Shown: piece by piece, positions 6,749 to 12,256 of the stretch | Layout of the letters: the number at the start of each line of letters is the position of its first letter | Position numbering within the stretch: the first letter of the stretch is position 1 | Source of the DNA: JBBIKU01 sp037445245 | GTDB lineage: Bacteria > Chloroflexota > Anaerolineae > Anaerolineales > Anaerolineaceae | Direction: 5' to 3' | Assembly (NCBI GenBank): GCA_037445245.1 | Contig: JBBIKU010000072.1 | Location: 1 to 12,256, forward strand | DNA: 12,256 nt | Notes under the pieces: generated by a model | Told to the model about the DNA's origin: nothing | Seen by the model: the letters and a program-made list of their open reading frames with translations, nothing else | Database searches by the model: none | Translations under genes and position numbers: made by a program

Positions 6749-8928
6749 TATACCTCCGTTGTGATCGCCTCTTCTGAACACATTGCCGGCAGGTAAAACT
6801 GCTGCATGTATTCCTTCACCATCCGTTGCATGCTGAACTGCGGCGCCAGCGTGCGTATGGATTCCTTCACCCGCCCCAACCAATCTCGCGGCAATTTGTC
6901 CGCCGATTGGTGGCGGTAATACAGCGGAAGGATCTCGTTTTCAAGCGTATCGTACAGGCTTTGGGCGTCGGCATCGTCCTGCTGGTCGGAATCGGGAAAC
7001 TCATTGTGGTTGCCGATCGCCCAGCCATTGCTGCCGTTATAGGCTTCATGCCACCAGCCATCCAGCACCGAGAAATTCAGCACGCCGTTAAGGGCGGCTT
7101 TCATCCCCGAGGTTCCCGAAGCTTCGTTGGGACGGCGGGGCGTGTTTAGCCAGACATCCACACCCTGCACCAAATAGCGGGCAAGGTTCATGTCATAATC
7201 TTCCAAAAAGACCAGCCTGCCCGCCGTGCGGGCATCTTTGGCGGCCCGGTACATCTGTTGGATGATCAGCTTACCCGGTTCGTCGGCGGGATGCGCCTTG
7301 CCGGCAAAAATGAACTGCACCGGCATGTGCGGGTTGTTGAGAATGCGCAGCAAACGGTCGTAATCGTGCAGCAAAAGGTAAGCCCGTTTATAGGTTGCAA
7401 AACGGCGGGCAAAGCCGATCGTCAGCGCGTAAGGTTCCAGAAGCACACCGCTGGCGATCACCTGCACCGGATGGCTCTTGCCCTGCGCCCACTGCTTACG
7501 CGCGCGCTCGGTGGCAAACGCCATCAGCTTGCGTTTCAAATGCTGACGCACCGCCCACAACTCGCCATCGGGAATGTTTTCAACCTGCGCCCACACATCC
7601 GGATCGTCGATGCGGCTCAACCAATCGGAGCCAAGGTAGCGGTTGAACAGCAGCCCCATGCGCCGCGCCAGCCAGCTAGCGGTGTGCACGCCGTTGGTAA
7701 TATGCGAGATGGGCACCTCATCCACGTCGCGATCCTGCCACAAAAAATGCCACATCTGACGCGAGACTTGCCCGTGCAGTTCCGAAACGGCGTTGCGATG
7801 CTCCGAAAGGCGCAAAGCCAGAACCGGCATACTGAACATCTCGCCCCACGGCTGGATGTGACGCGCCAGGTCGATCAAGCGCTGGCGCGGACGCAAGAGG
7901 GGCCAGGCCGGTTCTAAATATTTGTCCACCAGCCAGATCGGGAATTGATCGTTACCTGCCGGCACCGGGGTGTGGGTGGTAAAAACATTGTTACAGCGAA
8001 CCTTTTCCACCGCCTGATCGAATTCCATACCGCTTTTCGCCAGTTCTTCGATGCGCTCCAGGGTCAAAAAGGCAGAATGCCCTTCGTTCATGTGCCACAC
8101 GTCAGGATCGTACCCCAGCAAGCGCAAGGCGCGCACACCGCCCACGCCCAGCAGGATTTCTTGCGAGATGCGCACTTCAGGATCGTTGCTATAAAGGCGG
8201 GCGGTCAACTGGCGGTCGGCATCGCGGTTGCCCTCGACGTTGGTATCCAGCAGATAGAGCGGGACGCGCCCAACCTGCACCTGCCACAAACGCGCCATGA
8301 CGCGGTGCCCCGGTAGATCCACCGAGATCACCAGCGGCTTGCCCTCAGCATCCGAAAGGCGGATGATCGACATGTCCTCGAATTTCAGGTGGTGCCCGCC
8401 GGTTTCCTGCCAGCCGTCTTCGGTGATGCGCTGGGTGAAATAGCCCTGATTGTAGACGAACCCGACCGCCACGATCGGCATTCCCAGATCGCTGGCTTCT
8501 TTGAGATGATCGCCCGAAAGCACGCCCAATCCGCCGGCATACACCGGCAGCGATTCGTGCAGCCCGAATTCGAACGAAAAATAAGCGATGGTTTTGTCCA
8601 TCAGGTCAGGATAGTTCTGCTTGAACCAGGTGGCTTCGCCTTGCATGTACCGGTCGAAATTCTCCAGCACGCCATCGTAGAGATCGAGATAATAGCGATC
8701 GTTGGTGACGGCGTTCAACGCCGGGCGTTCCACCTGGCGCAAAAATTCAACCGGGCTGTGATCCAGCGATTCCCACAATGTTTTATCGATCAGCGAAAAC
8801 AACGCCTGCACTTCGGGGTTCCACACCCACCACAGGTTGTAAGCCAGTTCGCCCAGCCGGTTAATGCGACGCGGCAAACGAAAATTATTGGGAATCTCTT
8901 TGCGGATTAAATTCATGAGAACTCGCAT
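6748..8928 (-). CDS. glgP: Alpha-glucan (glycogen) phosphorylase, GT35 short form
   Basis: This cytoplasmic enzyme removes glucose from the non-reducing ends of glycogen or maltodextrins with phosphate, giving glucose 1-phosphate. The protein has 726 residues, the shorter class of the family. The N-terminal DUF3417 domain (RLGELAYNLWWVWNPEV) covers about residues 15-130. The catalytic part has HMNEGHSAFL (279-288), TTHTPVPAGND (317-327), ITNGVHTASWLA, GFARRFATYKRA, and the cofactor motif EASGTSGMKAALNG with Lys610 as the expected pyridoxal phosphate lysine. All expected motifs are intact. The start is uncertain: ATG at 8928 and ATG at 8916 are both possible, and neither has a good Shine-Dalgarno. 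Two dyads lie upstream. The last codon overlaps the start of the UPF0316 gene. No other glycogen genes are in the window. Confidence 0.96.
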   Translation of the reverse strand: MRVLMNLIRKEIPNNFRLPRRINRLGELAYNLWWVWNPEVQALFSLIDKTLWESLDHSPVEFLRQVERPALNAVTNDRYYLDLYDGVLENFDRYMQGEATWFKQNYPDLMDKTIAYFSFEFGLHESLPVYAGGLGVLSGDHLKEASDLGMPIVAVGFVYNQGYFTQRITEDGWQETGGHHLKFEDMSIIRLSDAEGKPLVISVDLPGHRVMARLWQVQVGRVPLYLLDTNVEGNRDADRQLTARLYSNDPEVRISQEILLGVGGVRALRLLGYDPDVWHMNEGHSAFLTLERIEELAKSGMEFDQAVEKVRCNNVFTTHTPVPAGNDQFPIWLVDKYLEPAWPLLRPRQRLIDLARHIQPWGEMFSMPVLALRLSEHRNAVSELHGQVSRQMWHFLWQDRDVDEVPISHITNGVHTASWLARRMGLLFNRYLGSDWLSRIDDPDVWAQVENIPDGELWAVRQHLKRKLMAFATERARKQWAQGKSHPVQVIASGVLLEPYALTIGFARRFATYKRAYLLLHDYDRLLRILNNPHMPVQFIFAGKAHPADEPGKLIIQQMYRAAKDARTAGRLVFLEDYDMNLARYLVQGVDVWLNTPRRPNEASGTSGMKAALNGVLNFSVLDGWWHEAYNGSNGWAIGNHNEFPDSDQQDDADAQSLYDTLENEILPLYYRHQSADKLPRDWLGRVKESIRTLAPQFSMQRMVKEYMQQFYLPAMCSEEAITTEV

Positions 8929-8937
8929 GGAATAAGG

Positions 8938-8960
8938 GATAGGAAGGATTGTTCCCTATC
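8938..8960. promoter_or_regulatory. Inverted repeat just upstream of glgP
   Basis: GATAGG (8938-8943) and CCTATC (8955-8960) form a perfect 6-bp dyad with an 11-base spacer, ending 9 bases before the first possible glgP ATG. The spacing suits a dimeric regulator, but no specific regulator is recognised. A chance origin is possible. Confidence 0.28.
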
Positions 8961-9009
8961 AACGGTCAATCCACCCCTGGCATGGATAATCAGATCAATA
9001 CTTCCTTCA

Positions 9010-9022
9010 TGAGTTAAACTCA
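9010..9022. promoter_or_regulatory. Perfect 13-bp palindrome between azlD and glgP
   Basis: TGAGTTAAACTCA reads the same on both strands around its central base (6 + 1 + 6). The 170-bp gap between the azlD stop and the glgP start is AT-rich compared with the genes. It also has a run of eight A followed by seven G (9041-9057). The palindrome fits an operator better than a terminator because the loop would be too short for a strong hairpin. Confidence 0.3.
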
Positions 9023-9098
9023 ACATTTAATTCTACCACGAAAAAAAAGAGGGGGGGTGATTCCACAAAGTCGGCAGCGGTCTGGCAAGGGATACCTT

Positions 9099-9425
9099 TC
9101 AGCCCAAAAACGCCCGCCCCACTGCCACCAGTGCCATTCCCGCCACCACCGACCAGAACAAACTTCGTGTGCGCCAGGCAACCAGCAGGGTCGGGAGGGC
9201 AGCCAACAGGTACAGATTCTCCACACTTAAATTCAGCCGGCGCTCTGGGGCGAGAACGGCGGGCAGCAGCATCGCCGCCAGCACCGCCGGTGGCACATAC
9301 CGCAACCAGGCGACCACCAGCGGCGGCAACGAGCGGGCACTCAACAACCACAGCGGCAGCAGGCGCGGCAAATAAGTGACCAGCGCCATGCCCACAATGG
9401 TGTAGAGGATCAACTTTTGGTCCAT
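9099..9425 (-). CDS. azlD: AzlD family branched-chain amino acid exporter subunit
   Basis: This small membrane protein of 108 residues is of the size and hydrophobicity expected for AzlD, the partner of AzlC in export of branched-chain amino acids or their analogues. It starts MDQKLILYTIVGMALVTYLPRL, where TYLPR near the end of the first membrane segment is typical of the family. Further hydrophobic segments lie at about 37-60, 68-83 and 88-106. The start at ATG 9425-9423 is chosen because it gives the family length. It overlaps the end of azlC by 16 bp, which indicates translational coupling. The longer open frame upstream of this ATG is a shadow of azlC. Confidence 0.88.
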   Translation of the reverse strand: MDQKLILYTIVGMALVTYLPRLLPLWLLSARSLPPLVVAWLRYVPPAVLAAMLLPAVLAPERRLNLSVENLYLLAALPTLLVAWRTRSLFWSVVAGMALVAVGRAFLG

Positions 9426-10126
9426 CGACGATCCAATAAAACAAGCAGGGTAGCCGTCGCAACCGTAGCGATGATCACATTCCAGCGAGCCACCCCAGCC
9501 TGACTCAATGCGAGCGACAGCAACCCCGCCAGCAACGCAGCGCCGACGTGGGCAGTTTCTTTCAATTGAAACACCAGCAGGGCGATGAACATCGCCGGCA
9601 GAGCAAAATCCAGACCCAACGGACTGACATCGGGAATCAACTGACCGGCGGTGCAACCAAGCCAGGAGCCGAAAACCCAGGAAACCTGAGCGGTGAGGTT
9701 GACGCCAAATGCTACCGGCTGCCGCACCACCCGATTGGAAAACGTGGTTGAATGCACCGCAAACGTCTCGTCGGTCAACTGGTAACCAAAAGCAGCCAGT
9801 TCGGTCAAACGCCAGCCGCGCAGGTAAGGCGAGAGCGACGCCGCCATCAGCAGGTGGCGCAGATTGACCACCAGGGTGGTCAACACTATCGAAAGCGCCG
9901 GCGCCCCGCCAGCAAACAAGCCGACCGCGATCAACTGCGAAGAACCGGCGTACACCAGCAGCGACATCAAAACTGCATTGAGCGTGGAGATGCCGGCATT
10001 GTTCGCCAGCACGCCGAAAGCAAAACCAATCGGAATGTAACCCAGAGCGATCGGCAACGCCAGGGTAACCCCCTCCATCCAGGCGCGCCGAGCGCGGCGA
10101 GGGTGAATGCTCATTTCAGAATCCAT
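9410..10126 (-). CDS. azlC: AzlC family branched-chain amino acid exporter, large subunit
   Basis: The product (238 residues from the chosen ATG) is the large subunit of the AzlCD exporter in the cytoplasmic membrane. The family opening ALPIALGYIPIGFAFGVLANNAGIS is clear, followed by LLVYAGSSQLIAVGLF and VVNLRHLLMAASLSPYL, then several further membrane segments. The start is uncertain. ATG 10126 lies 5 bp after the stop of the MoaD-like gene; ATG 10114 and GTG 10150 (overlapping that gene) are alternatives, and none has a strong ribosome binding site. It sits second in a MoaD-like/azlC/azlD operon. The substrate specificity of this pair cannot be told from sequence. Confidence 0.92.
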   Translation of the reverse strand: MDSEMSIHPRRARRAWMEGVTLALPIALGYIPIGFAFGVLANNAGISTLNAVLMSLLVYAGSSQLIAVGLFAGGAPALSIVLTTLVVNLRHLLMAASLSPYLRGWRLTELAAFGYQLTDETFAVHSTTFSNRVVRQPVAFGVNLTAQVSWVFGSWLGCTAGQLIPDVSPLGLDFALPAMFIALLVFQLKETAHVGAALLAGLLSLALSQAGVARWNVIIATVATATLLVLLDRRWTKS

Positions 10127-10131
10127 AACAA

Positions 10132-10428
10132 TTACAAGCTTCGCCTCCACACACCGCCGCCGATCGGCGGGAAGATATCAATTTTATCCTCAGAATTCAG
10201 GCGCGTCATCATTGCCGCCGGGAGGTATTGGGCTGCGCGCCCGTTGACGAAAAGGTGCACATGCGCCAACAGCGAGCCGTTTTCGTCCACCGCCGCGCCG
10301 CGCAACTGCGGGTAGGTTGTGACAAGCGCCCGCAGCAATTCACGCACGGTGATTCCTTCTGGAAGCGGCAGGTCGACCGTTTTGCTACCCACCAGTATTC
10401 GAAAAGTGACGTAGAAATTTACGCGCAT
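10132..10428 (-). CDS. MoaD/ThiS-family ubiquitin-like sulfur carrier protein with extra C-terminal tail
   Basis: The 98-residue protein has the beta-grasp pattern of MoaD/ThiS: MRVNFYVTFRILVG, LPLPEGITVRELLRALVTTYPQL, VHLFVNGR, and KIDIFPPIGGG near the end. Family members usually end exactly in Gly-Gly, which is adenylated and thiocarboxylated to supply sulfur for molybdopterin or thiazole synthesis. Here the Gly run is followed by six residues, VWRRSL. The tail would have to be removed before activation, or the protein has another role. I choose ATG 10428 as start. The alternative TTG at 10476 lies within the promoter proposed for this gene. No molybdenum cofactor, thiamine or tungsten enzyme genes are nearby. 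It leads an operon with azlC and azlD. Confidence 0.85.
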   Translation of the reverse strand: MRVNFYVTFRILVGSKTVDLPLPEGITVRELLRALVTTYPQLRGAAVDENGSLLAHVHLFVNGRAAQYLPAAMMTRLNSEDKIDIFPPIGGGVWRRSL

Positions 10429-10462
10429 GGGCTGACTGCACCGCTTGGGTTCGACTCGGCTA

Positions 10463-10490
10463 ATTGTACCCGCCAAGCCCGCTGCGTCAA
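10463..10490 (-). promoter_or_regulatory. Sigma-70-type promoter for the MoaD-like/azlC/azlD operon
   Basis: On the minus strand TTGACG (10490-10485) and TACAAT (10468-10463) are separated by 16 bases, each with five of six consensus bases. Transcription would start near 10456, about 28 bases before the ATG at 10428. This argues against the TTG start at 10476. Confidence 0.65.
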
Positions 10491-10500
10491 GCCGACGGGG

Positions 10501-10527
10501 TTGCGATCAGCTTTCAGGCAGTATAAT
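10501..10527 (+). promoter_or_regulatory. Candidate promoter for murJ, predicting a leaderless mRNA
   Basis: A perfect TATAAT lies at 10522-10527. A partial -35 match, TTGCGA, lies at 10501-10506 with a short spacer of 15. The usual distance from the -10 element puts the transcript start at or within a base or two of the murJ ATG (10535). No Shine-Dalgarno precedes that ATG. Confidence 0.5.
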
Positions 10528-10534
10528 CGAACTT

Positions 10535-12124
10535 ATGACCACGCTGCCCACCCTGCCGCTGCCCTCCGCCAACCGCCAGATTGCTCGCTCGGCGGGGACG
10601 GTGATGTTCGCCATGATCATCAGCCAGGTAATCGGTCTGGTAGCGAAGAGCCTGACCGGGGCTGCCTTCGGCACCGGCGCCGATAGTGAAGCTTTCTTCG
10701 CCGCCAATCGCTTCGCTGAGATTCTGTTCAATCTAGTCGCCGGGGGGGCGCTGGGCTCGGCGTTCATTCCCACCTTCACCAGCATGCTGGCACAGGGGCA
10801 ACGTCAAACCGCCTGGAAACTGGCTTCTGCCATTGCCAATCTAGTCTTGTTGATCCTCACCGCTGTCAGCATCCTATCCGCCTTTTTTGCACCCCAGGTG
10901 GTGCGCTACATCCTGGCGCCCGGTTTCGCCGCCGAAGACCCCGCCAAGGCAGCCTTAACAGCAGAACTGCTGCGCATACAACTGCCCTCAGCGGTCATCT
11001 TCGGTTTGAGCGGATTGGTGATGGGGATCCTCAACGCCCACCAGCACTTTCTGCTGCCAGCGCTGGCGCCTTCGATGTATTCGCTGGGGTGGATCTTCGG
11101 CGCCCTGGTGTTGGCGCCCCATCTCGGCATCCACGGATTGGCGTGGGGGATCGTGATCGGAGCAAGCCTGCACCTGCTGTTGCAACTGCCGGCGGCGGCG
11201 CGCCTGCCGCAACGTCGTTACCTGCCGACCCTGGGATTATCGATGGCACCGGTGCGCCAGGTGGGACGCTTGATGCTGCCGCGCCTGATGGGGGTGGCGG
11301 TGGTACAGCTCAACTTCCTGCTCAACACCTTCCTCGCCTCGCTGCAACCGCAAGGCAGCCTCACCGGCATCAGCCTGGCGTTTCCGTTGATGATCATGCC
11401 GCAAGCCGCCATCGCCCAATCGCTGGCGATCGCTGCCCTGCCGACCTTCTCGGCGCAGGTGGCGCGCGGCAAGCTGGATGAAATGCGCGCCTCGCTGGCG
11501 GCAACCCTGCGCGGCGTGTTGCTGCTGGCGATCCCCGCCTCACTGGGTTTGATGCTGCTGCGCGTGCCGCTGGTCACTTTGATTTACCAGCGCAACGAAT
11601 TCACCACCCACTCGACCCAACTGGTCGCCTGGGCGCTGCTGTGGTACGCCGCCGGGCTGGTGGGGCACTCGGTGGTCGAGGTGACCGCCCGCGCCTTCTA
11701 CGCCCTGCGCGACACCCGCACCCCGGTGATGGTGGGCGCCGCAGCCATGACCCTCAACCTGGGGTTCAGCCTGCTCTTCTCGGCGCTCTTTCCCCGCATC
11801 GGCTGGATGCCGCACGGCGGTCTGGCGCTGGCGAACTCGCTGGCGACCTTCCTGGAAATGATCGCCCTGCTGGTGATCATGCGCCGCCGCTTGAACGGAC
11901 TGCAGAGTAGTGCCATCTTGCAGGCAACCTGGCAAGCCGGGCTGGCGGGGTTGGTGATGGCGGCCGGGTTGTGGATGTGGCTGGCTGAAACAGCCGCCCT
12001 GCCGGTGATTGCGGTCGTGGCGGGCGGCGTGGCAGGCGGGGGCATTCTCTACGGGGCAACGTTGATGCTGCTGCGGGTGCACGAAGTGCGCCGGGGATTA
12101 TCGCTGCTGCGTTCATGGCATTGA
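10535..12124 (+). CDS. murJ: Lipid II flippase MurJ (MviN)
   Basis: This is a multi-pass membrane protein of 529 residues, within the usual range for MurJ. The family moves lipid II, the peptidoglycan precursor, across the cytoplasmic membrane. The N-terminal part is typical: IARSAGTVMFAMIISQVIGLVAK, then GADSEAFFAANRFAEILFNLVAGGALGSAFIPTF, which carries the charged residues and the GAL-AFIP motif of the family. Further matches are RIQLPSAVIFGLSGLVMGILNAHQHF, RLMLPRLMGVAVVQLNFLLNT and FYALRDTRTPV. Roughly 13-14 hydrophobic segments are visible. I choose ATG 10535 over the in-frame ATG at 10445, because the extra 30 residues are not membrane-like and overlap the divergent promoter. The sequence suggests the organism makes peptidoglycan or a related lipid-linked polymer. 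It is divergent from the MoaD-like operon, with 106 bp between start codons. Confidence 0.95.
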   Translation: MTTLPTLPLPSANRQIARSAGTVMFAMIISQVIGLVAKSLTGAAFGTGADSEAFFAANRFAEILFNLVAGGALGSAFIPTFTSMLAQGQRQTAWKLASAIANLVLLILTAVSILSAFFAPQVVRYILAPGFAAEDPAKAALTAELLRIQLPSAVIFGLSGLVMGILNAHQHFLLPALAPSMYSLGWIFGALVLAPHLGIHGLAWGIVIGASLHLLLQLPAAARLPQRRYLPTLGLSMAPVRQVGRLMLPRLMGVAVVQLNFLLNTFLASLQPQGSLTGISLAFPLMIMPQAAIAQSLAIAALPTFSAQVARGKLDEMRASLAATLRGVLLLAIPASLGLMLLRVPLVTLIYQRNEFTTHSTQLVAWALLWYAAGLVGHSVVEVTARAFYALRDTRTPVMVGAAAMTLNLGFSLLFSALFPRIGWMPHGGLALANSLATFLEMIALLVIMRRRLNGLQSSAILQATWQAGLAGLVMAAGLWMWLAETAALPVIAVVAGGVAGGGILYGATLMLLRVHEVRRGLSLLRSWH

Positions 12125-12161
12125 GTTGCAAGTAGAGTGCATATTTTCTCAAACATTACTG

Positions 12162-12185
12162 TATCCATTAGTTGGTTATCCATTA
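12162..12185. repeat. Short direct repeat in AT-rich DNA after murJ
   Basis: TATCCATTA occurs at 12162-12170 and again at 12177-12185, a spacing of 15 bases. It lies in the 132-bp AT-rich stretch that follows murJ to the window edge. I see no terminator hairpin there and cannot assign the repeat a role. Confidence 0.4.
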
Positions 12186-12256
12186 CAGCTTATTACATCG
12201 TAACTAAGTTTCTTTGAATTTTTCGTTAGCAGCTTGAACAGCAACGTAATGTGAAT

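Noticed and set aside
6749..6883. Upstream extension of the UPF0316 reading frame
   Set aside because: These 45 codons overlap glgP in another frame and resemble no membrane protein N-terminus. The GTG at 6748 with GGAGG is better.
7258..8910. Several long plus-strand frames opposite glgP
   Set aside because: They are antisense to a clearly conserved enzyme, are rich in His/Arg/Gln, and look like shadow translations.
9041..9057. Run of eight A then seven G as a possible azlD terminator T-tract (minus strand)
   Set aside because: No convincing GC-rich hairpin precedes the T-run on the minus strand, so I did not call a terminator.
9007..9462. Minus-strand frame of 151 codons across azlD
   Set aside because: It is another frame of the azlD region with a low-complexity Gly/Ala/Val composition. 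The azlD frame has the family features.
10429..10476. TTG start at 10476 for the MoaD-like protein
   Set aside because: The extra 16 residues are not part of the beta-grasp fold, and the TTG falls inside the spacer of a strong promoter candidate.

Overview
The window looks like ordinary chromosome from a GC-rich, Gram-positive-like or atypically walled bacterium. The best guess is Chloroflexota, class Anaerolineae. This rests on the Pro/Thr-rich lipoprotein with an NBR1-type Ig-like domain, the short GT35 glucan phosphorylase with a DUF3417 head, and the general gene style. It is inference from protein style, not a proven taxonomic assignment. I see no tRNA, rRNA, CRISPR array, insertion sequence or phage gene.

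Left part (1-3613, minus strand). A stress chaperone gene, dnaK, ends in a hairpin terminator near 1622-1661. Below it lies a two-gene envelope operon: an NBR1-Ig-like lipoprotein, then the first 69 residues of a second exported protein that runs off the left edge. The lipoprotein frame is broken at an uninterrupted run of 18 G (C on the coding strand). This is the most noteworthy point in the window: either a phase-variable tract or a sequencing error.

Middle (3614-6748). dnaK and an nfeD-type membrane protease gene diverge from a 145-bp region with two overlapping promoter candidates. nfeD is followed with no gap by a lipoprotein of the branched-chain amino acid/amide-binding (LivK-like) family that has no transporter genes beside it. 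This pair meets the minus-strand UPF0316 membrane protein gene tail to tail with 2 bp between stop codons.

Right part (6215-12124). On the minus strand a well-supported promoter (10463-10490) precedes a small MoaD/ThiS-like protein, azlC and azlD (branched-chain amino acid exporter). After a 170-bp gap with two dyad symmetries come glgP (alpha-glucan phosphorylase) and the UPF0316 gene, which overlaps glgP by one base. Divergent from the MoaD-like gene is murJ, the lipid II flippase, whose promoter candidate would give a leaderless mRNA. The last 132 bp are AT-rich and hold a 9-bp direct repeat.

Functionally this is a housekeeping mosaic: protein folding (DnaK), membrane protein quality control (NfeD), glycogen breakdown (GlgP), cell wall precursor export (MurJ) and amino acid export (AzlCD). 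I found no convincing new multi-gene system. The points worth checking are the poly-C frame break, the extra tail after the Gly-Gly of the MoaD-like protein, the leaderless murJ start and the dyads before glgP.
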